A stretch of 64,000 nucleotides of DNA from Calamus simplicifolius (Eukaryota; Streptophyta; Magnoliopsida; Arecales; Arecaceae), in NCBI GenBank assembly GCA_900491605.1, contig UESW01001863.1, forward strand, positions 62,001-126,000. The letters are read 5' to 3'. Shown one piece after another: positions 30,991 to 42,552 of this stretch. Both the position numbers and the translations under genes were made by a program. The notes below the pieces were generated by a model, which worked only from the letters and a program-made list of their open reading frames with translations, was not told the origin of the DNA and searched no databases. Numbering within the stretch: the stretch's first letter is position 1; the number at the start of each line of letters is the position of its first letter.

Positions 30991-31686
30991 AACAGTGGAT
31001 TTGTTTACAATGCATATTATGGTATTTGTTTTTATAAGCTTCCATGATTATTTTGACTTAATGATATGCATGATTATGATAGCATGTTAATTAAATTGAA
31101 AGTTTCTATGAAAATTATGACTTGATAATATCTTGAGAAATAAGATGATATATGACTATTTTATGTCATTATTATAGGCTTACTTATTGAGTGTGAGCTG
31201 ATGTAAATCTCACAATGTTTTCAGAGCCTCGGGATTGAAGATGAAATTATGGGGTAGATGGAGCTTCAGTTAAATAAAATAGTTCCATAGTGTTGATGTA
31301 ACCCCAGTAATATTTGTGTGTAGGGCTTGTAGCCCAAAACTTATATTAGTGGTTTGTAATAAAGTATGGATTTGGATTGACTTATTACACTTATTGCCTT
31401 ATAATGATCGATGTGTAAATTTTGGGATGCCTTGCATGCCCGGCATGCGGCGGGTTGTCACCCTAGCTCAAACTTTTTTTGGGTCCGAGGCATGACATTG
31501 ATGCATGCATGTTCTTTTCCATCACGCAGCACTGTTGTCATGTTGTGTGTAAGGCATGCAGGTGTCGTAGGTTGGGTCAAGGCATCGCACCAAATTTCAA
31601 TAACAAAATTTTCAAGGGTCTCTGTGGAGTTACTTGAATTGTATCAATAGTATTGTCACAGTTTGCTGCAAGACTATAACATGTGA

Positions 31687-32410
31687 TGATGTAGTTGATT
31701 CAGCCACGTTAGAATAAAAGGATAAAGTGATTGATGAAGACGAGGGTTAGATGGACAAGATCATCGAGCAAGAAAACCCAAAATCCCCACCTAATCCAGG
31801 TGGCATCAAGACCAACGCCAAAATTGGCCTTCAAAACTAACACCAGAGTCGGCCTCCAGCGATCCTCACGTGATCCGTCTGACATCTGCAACCGCCTGCT
31901 GCTCATCTACCACCTGCAACCGCGCATGGCCCCCACGGCCACTATCAATCACGATGCATGCCCAACAAGACCAGGCCTTCCTACCGCCTGCGGTGCTACA
32001 TCAGACGAGGGGATAGTAGGTTATCCCTGACGAGCTCAGGGATAGTTGCGATCTGTTCCTATCAGCCTTGCCGCCTACCTTCTGCAAGATGATGACGTCT
32101 CAGAATCAGCAACCTTCCAAAAAGGGGTAAGAAGGACTCCTGAACAAGTGTAAGAACATTTGCTCATAATGAGAAAGGGATCTGAACTCCAATTTTTTGG
32201 CTAAGTCTTTCAGTCCACTACTAATCACTGTTTTCTTAAGTTACTCACTTGAACGTCGGAGGATCCCCACTGGAGCAACCGGTCCCTGGGGACTTCCTTA
32301 CAGGATTCTTTCCTGAGGAGGAGGCATCTGAAGATTCCTGAACCCATCCTCACTGTTCTTTGGATCCTCATCCTCGTCCGATGTCCAAGGGAAGTGATTT
32401 GACAACAACA
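31687..32410 (+). repeat. 5' LTR of the gag-only element
   Basis: Begins TGATGTAGTTGATTCAGCCACG and ends GATTTGACAACAACA, then the PBS-like GATTAGCACGCCAGAAAGGG. Confidence 0.85.
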
Positions 32411-32500
32411 GATTAGCACGCCAGAAAGGGGGGACGACGAGGAGATAGAAAGCTCTAAAACAACCAGTTGTAGACCTCCACTCCCCTTAGAAATGAAGAA

Positions 32501-34055
32501 ATGGTGGTGATGCGTGCCCAGAAGATTTCCACTAGCCACGGTGGGGGGCATCATCAAGGGGTTGAGCAACAGGAGACCAGTCTCCCTGTACCTCAGCCCA
32601 ACCTCCCTGCTTCACCTTTGCCACCACCTCAAGACGATCGAATCGCAGCCCTCACCCTACAAGTCCAATTACTTGTGGTGGTGGTTCATGAGCTACAACA
32701 ACACCCAAGGCCACCCTCATTAGGCGTGGGAGCCGCTCAGTCTAGTCATCAATCCATCCGCAGGAGATCCCCCAAGAGGGAAACTCACCGTTGTTGCACC
32801 TTGCCCAGGCATCTCCACCGTGAGCCTCTAAGAGGCCTCGGTCTCCCTCCTGCCATTCTAATGGTTCTCCTAAACGACGGCATGGAAAGGAGACCGAGCG
32901 AGGATATCATTATCGGCACAGCCCCTCCTTGTCCTCAGAATCTTCAAGGGAGGCGTCCTTCAATGGTCGGATTAGCTGCGGGGCCAAGCAAAGGCTAGAC
33001 GAATACAACCAGCGACTAGAGGAGCTCAGCTGTAGAATCACTAATCAGCCGAAGTTGGATATGACAACCACCCCCCGCTGTCTTGCCGCATCATGGAGGA
33101 GCCGATCTCGAACCGATTTCATCTTCCCCAGCTGGACCCCTATGATGGCACCACCGACCTGCTGGACCATTTGGAGAGCTACAAGGTCTTTATGCAGGTC
33201 CAGAGAGCAACCGACTCCCTTCTCTGTATCGCCTTCTCGGCTATCCTTTGGAAGGCTACTCTCATTTACCATCGCACAACATCAAATCCTTTCGGTAGCT
33301 GGAGAGGGCCTTCCTGGTGCACTTCAATGCATGCCGAAGATCCTCCAGGTGGCCGATGGCTTGTTTGCCATCCAGAAGAAAGGTGGCGAGTCACTGACGG
33401 ACTTCGTAGCCTGGTTCAAGGAAGCCATGCTCGAATTCTATAACCTCGATGACTCCGTGGCCACTCTGGCCTTGAAGCAAGGGCTTCGCCCTTCTCACTT
33501 CACCTACTCCATTGACAACAAGCCTTTTGGTTCTTATGCCGAATTGCTGTTCTATACAAAGAAGTACATCCGTGCCGATGAGACAGACTCTTCTCAGAGG
33601 GAGGCTAATGGAGGGTCCAGCAAGAAGCAAGCTCATTCGGAGCCTAGTGGAACTTGTCTTAGGAGGCCTGAGCCTCCCCGCCGACTGGACAACCGGCCCC
33701 GGACTCTCACCCCAAAGAGGAGCACTTCACCCCTCTGCTCACCCCGATATCCCACATCCTAATGAAGATCGAAGGCAAGTTCTACCTTCGGCGTCCCATC
33801 CCCATGAAGCCAGGAGCCCCCCGCGATAAGAGTCTTTACTATCGCTTTCACTGGGATCACGACCACGACACGAAGGACTGCCATTAGCTAAAAAAGGTGA
33901 TCGAAGAGCTCATCCAGCAGGGCTACTTAGGAAAGTTTGTCCGAAGGGGGAACCTGGCTATGCCAGGCCCATCAACACCTCCGATAACCCATGTCAGTGT
34001 TGACAAAGCCCCAACTGAGAAGACCGTGGCCATGATTTTCTGGGGGGCAGGTTAA
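32501..34055 (+). pseudogene. Tat-lineage gag of the small element, broken
   Basis: Starts MVVMRAQ like its larger relative. It is traceable across three frames: N-terminus to about 32,990; capsid core with LPQLDPYDGTTDLLDHLESY at 33,129-33,190; then SLTDFVAWFKEAMLEFYNL and LALKQGLRPSHFTYSID from 33,390; and, after another shift near 33,760, the zinc-knuckle-like region YYRFHWDHDHDTKDCH followed by a TAG and IEELIQQGYLGKFV. The first cysteine of the knuckle is Y. It ends FWGAG before TAA at 34053. Frameshifts and stops make it non-functional. Confidence 0.83.
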
Positions 34056-34291
34056 TCGGACATCCTTGGGTATCCTATAGGCTACCCTAAGAGATTCTAG
34101 GTCTGCAGGGGTGACAGTGGAGGCAATCCCCTCTAGGGACCCCCCCCACTAGCCCTAGGGGGAGTTGCGGCTGCCGGATGACACCTGATCAGGATTTTGT
34201 CAGTTGCACGTGTTTGTCCTAAGGAGACCTGATCCTCGGAAGAAGAAGAAGAAGAAGAGGACTAGGAGGGAGATGAGGACAAAGAGGCCAT
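34056..34291 (-). pseudogene. Head of the antisense gene, fused to gag end
   Basis: On the minus strand, after an ATG at 34291 with a serine-rich N-terminus, the segment SLEGIASTVTPADLESLRVA (34,135-34,075) aligns with SGVASTMTPKDVEAIRAKF of the antisense gene in the larger Tat element. It stops where gag ends on the other strand, so one deletion joined the end of gag to the N-terminal part of the antisense gene and removed all of pol and most of the antisense gene. A TATA-like GCATAAAAAAGG lies upstream at 34,462-34,451. Confidence 0.65.
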
Positions 34292-34857
34292 GAAAAAAGG
34301 CTAAGAAGGATCAAGAGGACTGACCTAGGTAGAGGAGAAGGACAGCAAACGCAGGGTTCAGAGGAGAAGATCTCGAAAAGGGCTCGAGCTTGAGAGAAGA
34401 AGAAGATGATTCTTGGAGGCATGAAGTGCTAGGTTCGGGATAAAACCCCTCCTTTTTTATGCCCATTTTCAAATTATCCAGCCTAACTTGGCCCACCACG
34501 CAGACACCCGCCACTGGATGAGATGCCTTGGTAGCCACCGAACGTGCTGGGAGCGTGATTTGCGGCCAATGATGGAACATTGATGACACCAGCCCCATGA
34601 TGGAGATCACCTTTTTCGTGGAGTCCAAAGGGTTTTCTCGGTTTTGAGGAGGATCCCATCGAATCCAACAGTAAAGAATGATAGGATGGTAGCGTTACGG
34701 TGCCCCATACCTTCAGCATTGAAGAGCCATCGCTCCTCGAGAACACGTGCCCCTCTCTATAATCAATGGCGCATGAAAATCAGCCACCGATTGGTCTGAT
34801 GCCCCTTTCGCTAGGCGGAAAGTGTAACCATGCCAGCTTAGGGGTGGGGGAGGCATC

Positions 34858-35593
34858 TGATGTGGCTGATCAAGCCACGTTAGGACTAACAAACAAAGTG
34901 ACTGATGGAGACGAGGGTTAAATGGGCAAGGCCACCGAGTGAAAAACCCCAGATCCTTGCCTAATCCGAGTGACACCAAGACCGACGCCAGAGTCAGCCT
35001 CCAAGACTGACACTAGAGTCGGCCTCCAACGACCCTCACGTGACCTGTCTGACACCTGCAACCACCTTGTGGCCCGTCTAACACCTGCAACCGCACGTGG
35101 CCCCCCACGGCCATTGCCAGCCATAGCGCACGCCTGATAAGACCAGGCCTTCCTACCGCCTGTGATGCTGCACCAAACAAGGGGATGGCAGGTTACTCCT
35201 GACGAGCTCAGGGAAAGTTGCGATCTGTCCCTATCGGCTTTGCCGCCTACCCTTTGCTAGATGATGACATCTCAAAATCAGCAACCTTCCAAAAGGGGTA
35301 AGAAGGACCTCTGAACAGGTATAAGATCCTTCGCTTATAATGAGAAAGGGATCTGAACTTCAAATTTTTGGCTAAGTCTTTCAATCCACTGCTAATCACT
35401 ATTTTCTCAAGTTACTTACTTGAGCATCGGAGGGTCCAACCGGAGCAACCAATCCTCGGGGACTTCCTTGCAGGATTCCTTCCCGAGGAGGCGTCTGAAG
35501 ATTTCTGGATCCATTCTCACCCGGATCCATTCTCACTGTCCTTTGGATCCTTATTCTTGCCTAACATCCAATGAAAGTGATTTGGCGACAACA
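34858..35593 (+). repeat. 3' LTR of the gag-only element
   Basis: Begins TGATGTGGCTGATCAAGCCACG and ends GATTTGGCGACAACA before TGTGG. Its start supplied the homology that fixes the start of the larger Tat element at 7716. Confidence 0.87.
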
Positions 35594-35598
35594 TGTGG

Positions 35599-37636
35599 CA
35601 TGATAATGGCGTATCCTCATGGCGCTTGATCACTATTTTCTCAAAGAAAATTTGCAGAAGAGGATTGAAAAATAAATACCCCATCCCTTATGGTATTTAT
35701 TGTTGGGGAATGGATCGATGATGAGCTTCTCCCAACCAAATAAGGGCATAGGGATTCCACTTGTCAATGAATTTACTGTAATATAACAATAATGCAATTG
35801 ATTCACTGGCAGGAGTGACCATCAGAATAGCTACTAAATTCTAATCAAACTCCAGGTCTTAAGCATTTCATATAAACATTCAGCGCACTAATTAATTATA
35901 ACAAAAGAGTACAACTATAATATTTTTGTATTTAATATATTTATACATATCTCCAAACAACACTGTAATGTTTCAATAAATAAAACTAAAACCAGCCTAG
36001 ATATAGAGTCATCCTTATCTCTACTTTCTCTCCTTCGGTCTCTGTTCAAAGCTTCTCGTTGATCTTTGGATTTGAAAATAGATAGATGAAAATGCTGAAA
36101 CCAATGGCTTAATTAATAACACTCCTCTTTATGTAACTGAATCGAGCAATATTTAATATTTTAACTGAATAAATACATATAAGAAAATAATGCAAGTTTA
36201 ATATATAACAAAGATCAGGAATATATTTTTTAATTATATCTACTAAATGAAATAATATATTTTTATCTGAGTGAAATATAATTCAGCCAAGGATACATGT
36301 TATAAGTACCACATTTAACCTTAGTATGCCATAAATACCACATTTAATTCCTATGAGATTGGTCAAGAGTATTGCATTTAATTCATATATGGAGTGAGTA
36401 TATATGATATATTATTACTATAGTGTAAATCGCATACCATACTTATGACGTCGGTCATATATCATATTTATACCGTACTTACAATAAACCACATATCATA
36501 GCTAAGTTCAGAGAGTATGGGTATGTGTGCACATCCATTTTAAGATTTCTTTTCAACAATGAAATTTGTCTATTATTTTAGGCATTTATTAAATAAACAC
36601 AGTTTCAAACTTGCCATTTTTAATTAAATGTATTTTCAAGACCCAAAGTATGCATAATTTATAATAATATTCAAGCACACAGCCAAATGTTCAACATAAT
36701 ATTCAAAAGTTATGTCTTTTCTTGCTTAATTTAATATTCATAGATTTAATAAAATATAAGGAAAAATGGATGGCATCAAGCAGCCAATTGACCAAATATG
36801 ATTTAATAGATATAATTTATAAATCCAAATAATCCATAATTTCATTTAATAATAATGAAATCATATATCAAATAATGTAACAATAAATATTTTTGATGCA
36901 CTTAAATTTGAAGTCTTAATAAATTGCAATGATGTCTTTACCTTTAAAACAATTTTAATAAAATATGATAAGTAGGGAATGCTACTTATCTCATAGGCAC
37001 CAACATCAAATTAAAACAATTAAACTCACTTGGATCTTTTAGGACCTAATAATCCAAAATTATATGTGAATTAAATTAGTTTCATACTAATGTTTCCAAA
37101 TAATATTAAAATTCCCAAAATTTGAATTCTTAATTAATATTTTTAACATGCAAAACATTGCTCAAAAGGTTTGTCTACTGACCTAGTTTACCTTTTTTGC
37201 AAAGATGAGGATACTATCACCCTTAAAATATGAACAATAGAAAAGACAGATTATGGAGGGAGAATATGAGAGAGAAGGAAGGTAAATGGTAGAAAAACTT
37301 TGTATCTTTTTCTCTTTCAATAAAGATGCATAGAGAGCACAAGTGAAGGGGAAGAAAAAGGGATGTGACTTGAGAAGAGGCGACAGTGGGATTGAAAGGT
37401 GGGAGAGGGTTCACCCTTTCCTTCTTTCTTTTTAATAACAATTAGAGGGAGGGGGGGGTGTGAAAGGAAGAGGATATCAGAGAGATGCTCGTAAGATGGT
37501 GGTGAGGCTGAGCAATTTTAACATAAGAAATAGGGGCATTACCCCCTCTTTTGTTGAAGAAGAGAAAAATATTGTCTTACCAGATAAGCTTGAATTCTAC
37601 TTAGATCGTCGTATTCTAGGTTGGTCTCAAATATCA
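35599..37636 (-). repeat. Probable 3' LTR of a chromovirus relic
   Basis: On the minus strand the integrase relic is followed by a polypurine-like AATTAAGGGAAGAAGGA and then TGATATTTGAGACCAACC at 37636, the expected start of the 3' LTR. The 2 kb that follows is AT-rich and non-coding. The outer end of the LTR is not found; part of this interval may be unrelated sequence. Confidence 0.4.
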
Positions 37637-37673
37637 TATCCTTCTTCCCTTAATTAAATTTCATCCTTAAATA

Positions 37674-39420
37674 TTACATGCTTGAATCATCAAATAGTTG
37701 AGGATATTTTTGCCTCATCTCTTCTCCTAGCTTTTGAGTCCTCACCAAATGGTTTCCCCATTGTACTTCTGACATGTGGAATAATATATCATTGTTATAC
37801 CTAATGTTTTTTATCTATAATTTGCACTATATATTTTTTATATGTCAAGTTCTCTTAGTGTTACAAAGGTTCATACACTACAATATGATTGACATCTGAT
37901 ATATTATTTCTCAATATAGATACATGAAATACATTATGTACACTAAGTGTAAGTAGCAGGGAAATTTTGTATATAACTTCAACATCCCTTTCTAATATTT
38001 TGAATGGACCGATATATCTAGGGCTTAGTTTACCATGAATCCCAATCTTATGATTCCTTTAGTGGGAGATACTTTTAGAAATACATGATCACCTGTCTAA
38101 AACTCTACTCTTTATCTTCTATTATCTTCATAACTTTTCTATCTACTTTGAATCATGCAGAGTCGTTCTCTAATTGTTTTTACTATTTATTAAATAAGTT
38201 TAGGTCCTAACAATCCTTTCTAATTAATATTATCCCAACATATAGATGATTTATATTTTCCTTCATATAATGCTTCATAAGGTGTCGTCTAAATACTCAT
38301 TTGATAACTATTATTATAAGTAAACTCTAGTAAAGAAAAATATTACTTTGAAGCATAATTCATATCAATGATATAAATTCTCAACATATTCTTTGATATT
38401 TGAAAAACTCTTTGTAATCATTTATCTATTTGAGGATGAAAAGCAATACTAAAATTAAGCTTTCTTAAAGCTCTATGCAAACCTTTTCAAAATTGTGATA
38501 TAAATCTAGTATCCCTATTTGATACAGTGATCATTAGGACATCAGGCAATCTTGCAACTTTCTTGATATATAATTTAACTATTTTTTAAGAAAATGATCA
38601 ACCCTGAAGGTTAAGAAATGAGTTGCTTTTATTAGTCTATCTATAATTATCCAAATTGCATCAGTACTATTAGGAGTTTTAGGTAATCTATCATAGCATT
38701 CAAAGTAATATGCTTTCATTTTCATTTAAGAATAGATAGAGGTTGTAATGGTCCTCTTGCTCTCTGATACTTAGTTCTTATTTGCTGACACACTAGACAT
38801 TTTGCAAAAAATAGTGTAATCTCTCTCTTTATTTTGTCTCATTAGAACGTATCCATAAAATCCCTATATATTTTTGTGCTACCAGGGTGCACTATATAAT
38901 ATTTGATATTACGAGCCTTTTTTAGAATTTTCTTTTCTAGATCTAGCTTATTAGGGACATATAACATTTTTCCAAATCTTAACAATCCATCCTCATGAAT
39001 TTTGAATTCCAACTATTTACTTCTAATTTTTTGATACTTTGGATCATTATCCTGAGTGACTTTGATTCTTTCAATCAGATTAATTTGTACTCTAAGATTT
39101 GCCAACTATACTTCAAGCCCATGTATCCACATCTTAATATCTTGTTTGATAAGATCATCTAAAATATATTTTTAAGTAATGATTATCATTGCTAAATTAC
39201 CTAAAACTTTCTACTCAAAGAATTTACCACTACATTAGCTTTCACTAAATGTTAGTTGATAGATAAATCAGAATCCTTTATAATTTTAATCATCTTCTTT
39301 GCCTCATATTTAATTCCTTCTAGGTGAAGATGTATTTTAGATTTTATGATCAGAAATATTTTATTATGCTCATAATATAAATAATGTCTCTAGATTTTTA
39401 GTGTAAATACTACAACAACT
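37674..39420 (-). pseudogene. Chromovirus RNase H-integrase relic (Tekay-like)
   Basis: Highly decayed 3' half of pol. Minus strand: RNase H end with RHYLYYEHNKIFL and ANVVVNSLSRKF (39,400-39,200); integrase zinc region YYIVHPGSTKIYRDF (near 38,890) and AKCLVCQQIRTKYQRARGPL (near 38,800); catalytic part with SNRDTRFIS (near 38,520), AFHPQIDK, EFTYNNSYQMS and TPYEALYEGKY; then HNVFHVSILRNNISD near 37,910 and a chromodomain-end-like VQWGNHLV, EEMRQKYPQLFDD before TAA at 37674. Many stops and shifts; two adjacent stops replace the usual WW of the zinc domain. The order and C-terminal motifs fit Tekay/Del. Upstream RT is not recognised. Confidence 0.8.
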
Positions 39421-40333
39421 AACTCTAGAGCATTTACAAGATACTTTCGCTCATTGGGTTTCAACTACTAGAAAAATATGTCTTATTTAAATATAAAGCT
39501 TAACTAAAATAAAACTGACCAATATCTGTTATTAGTTAACAACAACAACAACTATAATAATAATAATGTGAATATTGTGATAGAGGTGTGAAAATAACAT
39601 GAAGGAATACCCTCTGGTTCACAAGGGAAGTGACACTCGAGAGGTAGCTAGGCTGGTGGTCAACATAAGGAATTTGGAATGGATTGCTTACTTTTGTTGC
39701 AAGGTTATATGGTTGAGTTGAGAGCTATTATCAATATGTGAACTTTGTTTAGAAAGAGAATGATAACCCTATAAAAGAATATTTGATAATCCAAATGAGA
39801 TAATTAAGGTAATCTTAGATCACTGATAATCTTTATTATGAGATATAATTCCCAATAATTCAAGATAACACTCGATATGTTATATCCAAGTGATTAAGTA
39901 CCCTCAAGTTTCCATAATTAACCTTTTTTATATGCCATGAGAATCGTACATCACTAACAGTATATATCAAAACTATCTTTAATATATATATTTTCAACCA
40001 CTAGAATATTTTATTTTTATATTATATTATTTATGATACTAATTAGGCTATAGTATAATATTATTTATTATAATATAATATTATAATATTATAATTATAA
40101 TTATAAAAAATAATAAAGTCATAATCTCAAATTAGTTAGAGTCGGCTATATAAATTATTTTTTCTTTTTGTTTTGAACCATATTTTTTTATAAGATACAA
40201 AAATTTTAAATATTTTTATATATGATATTATATTAATATGAAAATAATATTAGGATCAAGCGTTCTTTTTTATGGATGAGAATATTTTGGTATGTTAAGA
40301 CCATCTATCTAGGATGGTTTTGAATATTTGTCC
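39421..40333. other. AT-rich, no gene seen
   Basis: Contains short (AAC)n/(AAT)n runs near 39,540 and very AT-rich sequence at 40,000-40,250. No recognisable coding or RNA gene. It may include an unrecognisable RT region of the neighbouring relic. Confidence 0.4.
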
Positions 40334-40698
40334 TTAGTAATATTAATGTATACATTGTTTTATCTTATGATTATTCACATTATGTATTTTGTGAGGGCAA
40401 ATAAACGAAACAAGAAATTAGATTTCGAGAAGGCATGGTGATTAGAAATTGGATTACTCAAATTAAACTCTTGGCGAGGTGCCGATCACCCATGTCCATT
40501 TCCATCCAACCTCTCACCAAATGCCTCACCATCCTGCCTTCTTTGCTGGCATCAAATAATGAATTGCTAGTTCGGGATCCTATGCCACATTAGCTCAACA
40601 TATATTTATTCAGTAATGTAGCATGTTTGTTAGTTTAGTCCCACATCGAGATAATGCAAATTATTATTAGCCCATAATGCAGCTATGGCACCAAGTTT
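40334..40698 (+). promoter_or_regulatory. 7SL promoter (USE + TATA) and duplicated 5' flank
   Basis: GTCCCACATCG at 40638-40648 is an exact match to the plant upstream sequence element RTCCCACATCG of snRNA-class genes. A TATA-like CCATAATG follows at 40672-40679; the 23-24-bp gap is the spacing used by RNA polymerase III genes of this class. The inferred start is 40699, about 26 bases after the TATA. The 300 bp upstream are shared with the copies at 42,553 and 46,388. Confidence 0.75.
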
Positions 40699-40950
40699 GC
40701 CACAGAGCCATGTAGCATTGGTTTGTAACCCTAGCGGGGCATAAGGATGGTGGAACGTAGGTGGGCCGTATGGTTTGGGCGAAGGCTTAAACCACACGGC
40801 TCTTAAAGAGGAGGGCAACGCGTCTGGCTGGCCTCATAGAGCAAGGATTACCTCCTGCTGTTTAACAGTGGAGTGGGATAATAGGTTGGTACGCACCTAG
40901 CTAGTCCACCATGCCCAACTAACAGACCATGACCAAACCACCATCTTTTT
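40699..40950 (+). ncRNA. 7SL RNA (signal recognition particle RNA)
   Basis: Scaffold RNA of the signal recognition particle, which targets secretory proteins to the ER. Recognised from the conserved 5' part GGTTTGTAACCC with GCGGGGCATAAGG, the central GGCAACGCGTCTGGCTGGCC and AGAGCAAGGATTACCTCCTG, and the 3' end GCCCAACTAACAGACCATGA, CCAAACCACCATC, ending in a TTTTT terminator at 40946. The promoter has the USE and TATA at pol III spacing. At about 250 bases it is shorter than the usual ~300 for plants, with loss in the region after CATAAGGATGGTGG, so it could be a variant or a recent pseudogene. Two more copies follow downstream. Confidence 0.85.
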
Positions 40951-40982
40951 ATTTTACACCGAATTATCACAAAAGAAACTTA

Positions 40983-41449
40983 GGCTTTGTTTGGATCTTT
41001 GGAGGGAAAGGAAGGGGAGAGTAAAAGAAGAAAAGGAATGAAAGGGAAAGGAAGAAGAAGAAAGGATTGTTCTTCTTCTCTTGTTTGGAAAGGATGGAAG
41101 AAAAAAGAAATATAATATTAATTATCTTGTTTGGATAGAGAGAGAAAAAGAAGGGGAAGAGTTATGTGACAATTATATCCCTTCAGAATAGGAATGAACC
41201 GTTAAGCGAAAAAAATGAAGAATATAAAATGAAAAGATATTTTGGTCTTCAAAAAAAAATGACTTAAAACTTTTCTCCTCCCCGACTTACCCTCGATTTA
41301 GGGGTTAACAAATTTGAGAAAGGAGGGAAACCGGTTACTCCATTCCTTTTTTCCTCTTTCTTTCACCCTCCTCCCAAACAAGATAACCTATGACCATTCT
41401 CCTTCTTTTTATTTCCCTCCTCTCCATTCCCTTCCATCCAAACAAATCC
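40983..41449. mobile_element. Tourist-like MITE, 467 bp
   Basis: Ends GGCTTTGTTTGGAT and ATCCAAACAAATCC form a 14-bp terminal inverted repeat with one mismatch, flanked by TTA at 40980-40982 and 41450-41452. The interior is purine-rich on the left and pyrimidine-rich on the right, so it can fold back along its length. It lies 32 bp past the 7SL terminator. Confidence 0.8.
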
Positions 41450-41778
41450 TTAGGGGCATGGATTTGAACAGAAACAACATAAGGGTGTTTCTCAGGTTGC
41501 AGCAAGGGTGGCAACCAGTGGGTCGTGGAAGGAGTTCGAACGAACTACATTCCTTTTTTTTTTTTTTCTTCTCTTTGGGAAGGATTAACATTTATGATTT
41601 GGTAGGAAGATGTTATCACTGAATCGGTTCTGTTGTTTATTGGGAGATTGGAATATTGCAGAGGTTCCAGGCTCATACAGAAGATAGAAACACCTAAGAT
41701 TATATACTGTCATCTTTGCTAGCCCAAAGAGATGTTATGTTCAGGATTTTGTAGGTTTGAAAAAAGGATCTAAGCTAG

Positions 41779-41788
<10 letters not shown>

Positions 41789-41854
<66 letters not shown>
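41789..41854. repeat. (TA)n microsatellite
   Basis: About 33 uninterrupted TA units. Other AT/TA tracts in the window: 42,478-42,501, 43,066-43,092, 47,600-47,628, 48,133-48,180, and a compound (CA)n(TA)n at 44,112-44,171. Confidence 0.95.
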
Positions 41855-41856
<2 letters not shown>

Positions 41857-42022
41857 TTCGGCTACAAGAATCTACTTCATCCACTTTGCTCTATTTTGCA
41901 TAGTTTGATTTACCATATTCATATTTTAAAGGTTCTAACGAAGTTTTACCTAGTTGCCAGCTACCTAATGCAACCCTCCTTCTTTACTCGGGCTTAGGAC
42001 CGACCTTGACGAAGTTTGTTTA
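41855..42022 (+). repeat. Possible SINE-like fragment
   Basis: GGTTCGGCTACAAGAATCTA ... TCCACTTTGCTCTATT ... CTCGGGCTTAGGACCGACCT resembles the conserved pieces of a plant short interspersed repeat. A second fragment with GGGTTAGCTATATGAATCTA and TCCACTCTGCTCTATTC is at 48,065-48,112. Classification is tentative. Confidence 0.3.
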
Positions 42023-42244
42023 TATATATATATATTCTTTTTTTTTGCAAATATTATCTCTAACTATATGTATATGTGCATGCTAGGCTTAATAATTTTA
42101 ATCAAGTAGTGAATTGTATTGCAAGAAAGTATGGATCTTGCGGTAAATACATGTATAATTTATTGTATATTAAACATGCACATGATATTGGGATTATAGT
42201 TGGATTTATTGAATTTAGATTTTCTATTCATCTTTTGATAGATG

Positions 42245-42480
42245 TATTGCAGGGTGATTGAGGTCACCATTCCAAAGATTGACATTCTTGATGGCACTCT
42301 CTTCAATAGTAAGGATCTCTTAGACTCTTACGGCTGCAGCTGAATTCATCAATTCTGTTATTAGGATATTGTACTTATTCAGCAAGTCCACAGATCAGGC
42401 AAAATGTCCCACCATCTTAGCACCCAAAGCAAAGGCATCTCTGTTAATTAAAGATGTAAACCAAGATCAATATAGCCTAT
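42245..42480. repeat. Diverged segment, copy 1 of 2
   Basis: Aligns over about 230 bp with 50,045-50,275 in the same orientation (shared: TTGAGGTCACCATTC, GCAGCTGAATT, GGCATCTC, TTAATTAAAGATG). Many substitutions and small indels. No function recognised; possibly a fragment of an ancient repeat or gene. Confidence 0.6.
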
Positions 42481-42552
42481 ATATATATATATATATATAT
42501 ATCACTAGAGAACTTGTTTTGGCCCCTAAATTTTGACTTGAGATTATTTTGT

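Larger units (their letters stand above)
22533..31497 (+). mobile_element. Tekay/Del-like chromovirus, internally deleted
   Basis: An 8,965-bp element bounded by a perfect 5-bp target duplication TTGAT (22528-22532; 31498-31502). LTRs of 2,936 and 2,899 bp begin TGTAACCCCC; the right ends TGACA and the left TGATA. A tRNA-Met PBS (25476) and a polypurine tract (28590-28598) fix plus orientation. The 3.13-kb interior lacks recognisable gag, protease, RT and RNase H; only the end of integrase remains (28,200-28,445). The polypurine context TTTCGAGGCCAAAATTTTTATAAGAGGGGGAGAA (28567-28598) is typical of Tekay/Del chromoviruses. It is non-autonomous. The LTRs carry unusual cargo: a BAH-like open frame and a minisatellite. 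Confidence 0.9.
28599..31497 (+). repeat. Right LTR of the Tekay-like element
   Basis: TGTAACCCCCCAGCATTTAT ... CCGAGGCATGACA. Differs from the left LTR by a few percent outside the minisatellite, so the insertion is moderately old. A polyadenylation-type AATAAAG lies near 31,362. Confidence 0.92.
31687..35593 (+). mobile_element. Gag-only Tat-lineage element (deletion derivative)
   Basis: A 3.9-kb element with LTRs of 724 and 736 bp, flanked by TGTGA (31682-31686) and TGTGG (35594-35598), a 5-bp duplication with one G/A change. It has the Tat-type PBS, a decayed gag, then the head of the antisense gene with its promoter region, a GGGGTGGGGGAGG polypurine tract (34,841-34,853) and the 3' LTR. 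Protease, RT, RNase H and integrase are absent. Gag and LTR ends match the larger Tat element at 7.7-19.9 kb, so it is its deletion-derived relative and depended on another element's enzymes. Plant gag-only LTR elements of this layout have been called TR-GAG. Confidence 0.85.

Noticed and set aside
31411..31650. 79-codon frame spanning the right LTR end
   Set aside because: It crosses the element boundary and target duplication, so it cannot be an ancestral gene.
40699..40950. Minus-strand 62-codon frame over the 7SL copy (MPSSLRAVWFKPSPKPYG)
   Set aside because: The conserved signal here is the 7SL RNA with its USE/TATA promoter and T-run terminator on the plus strand.
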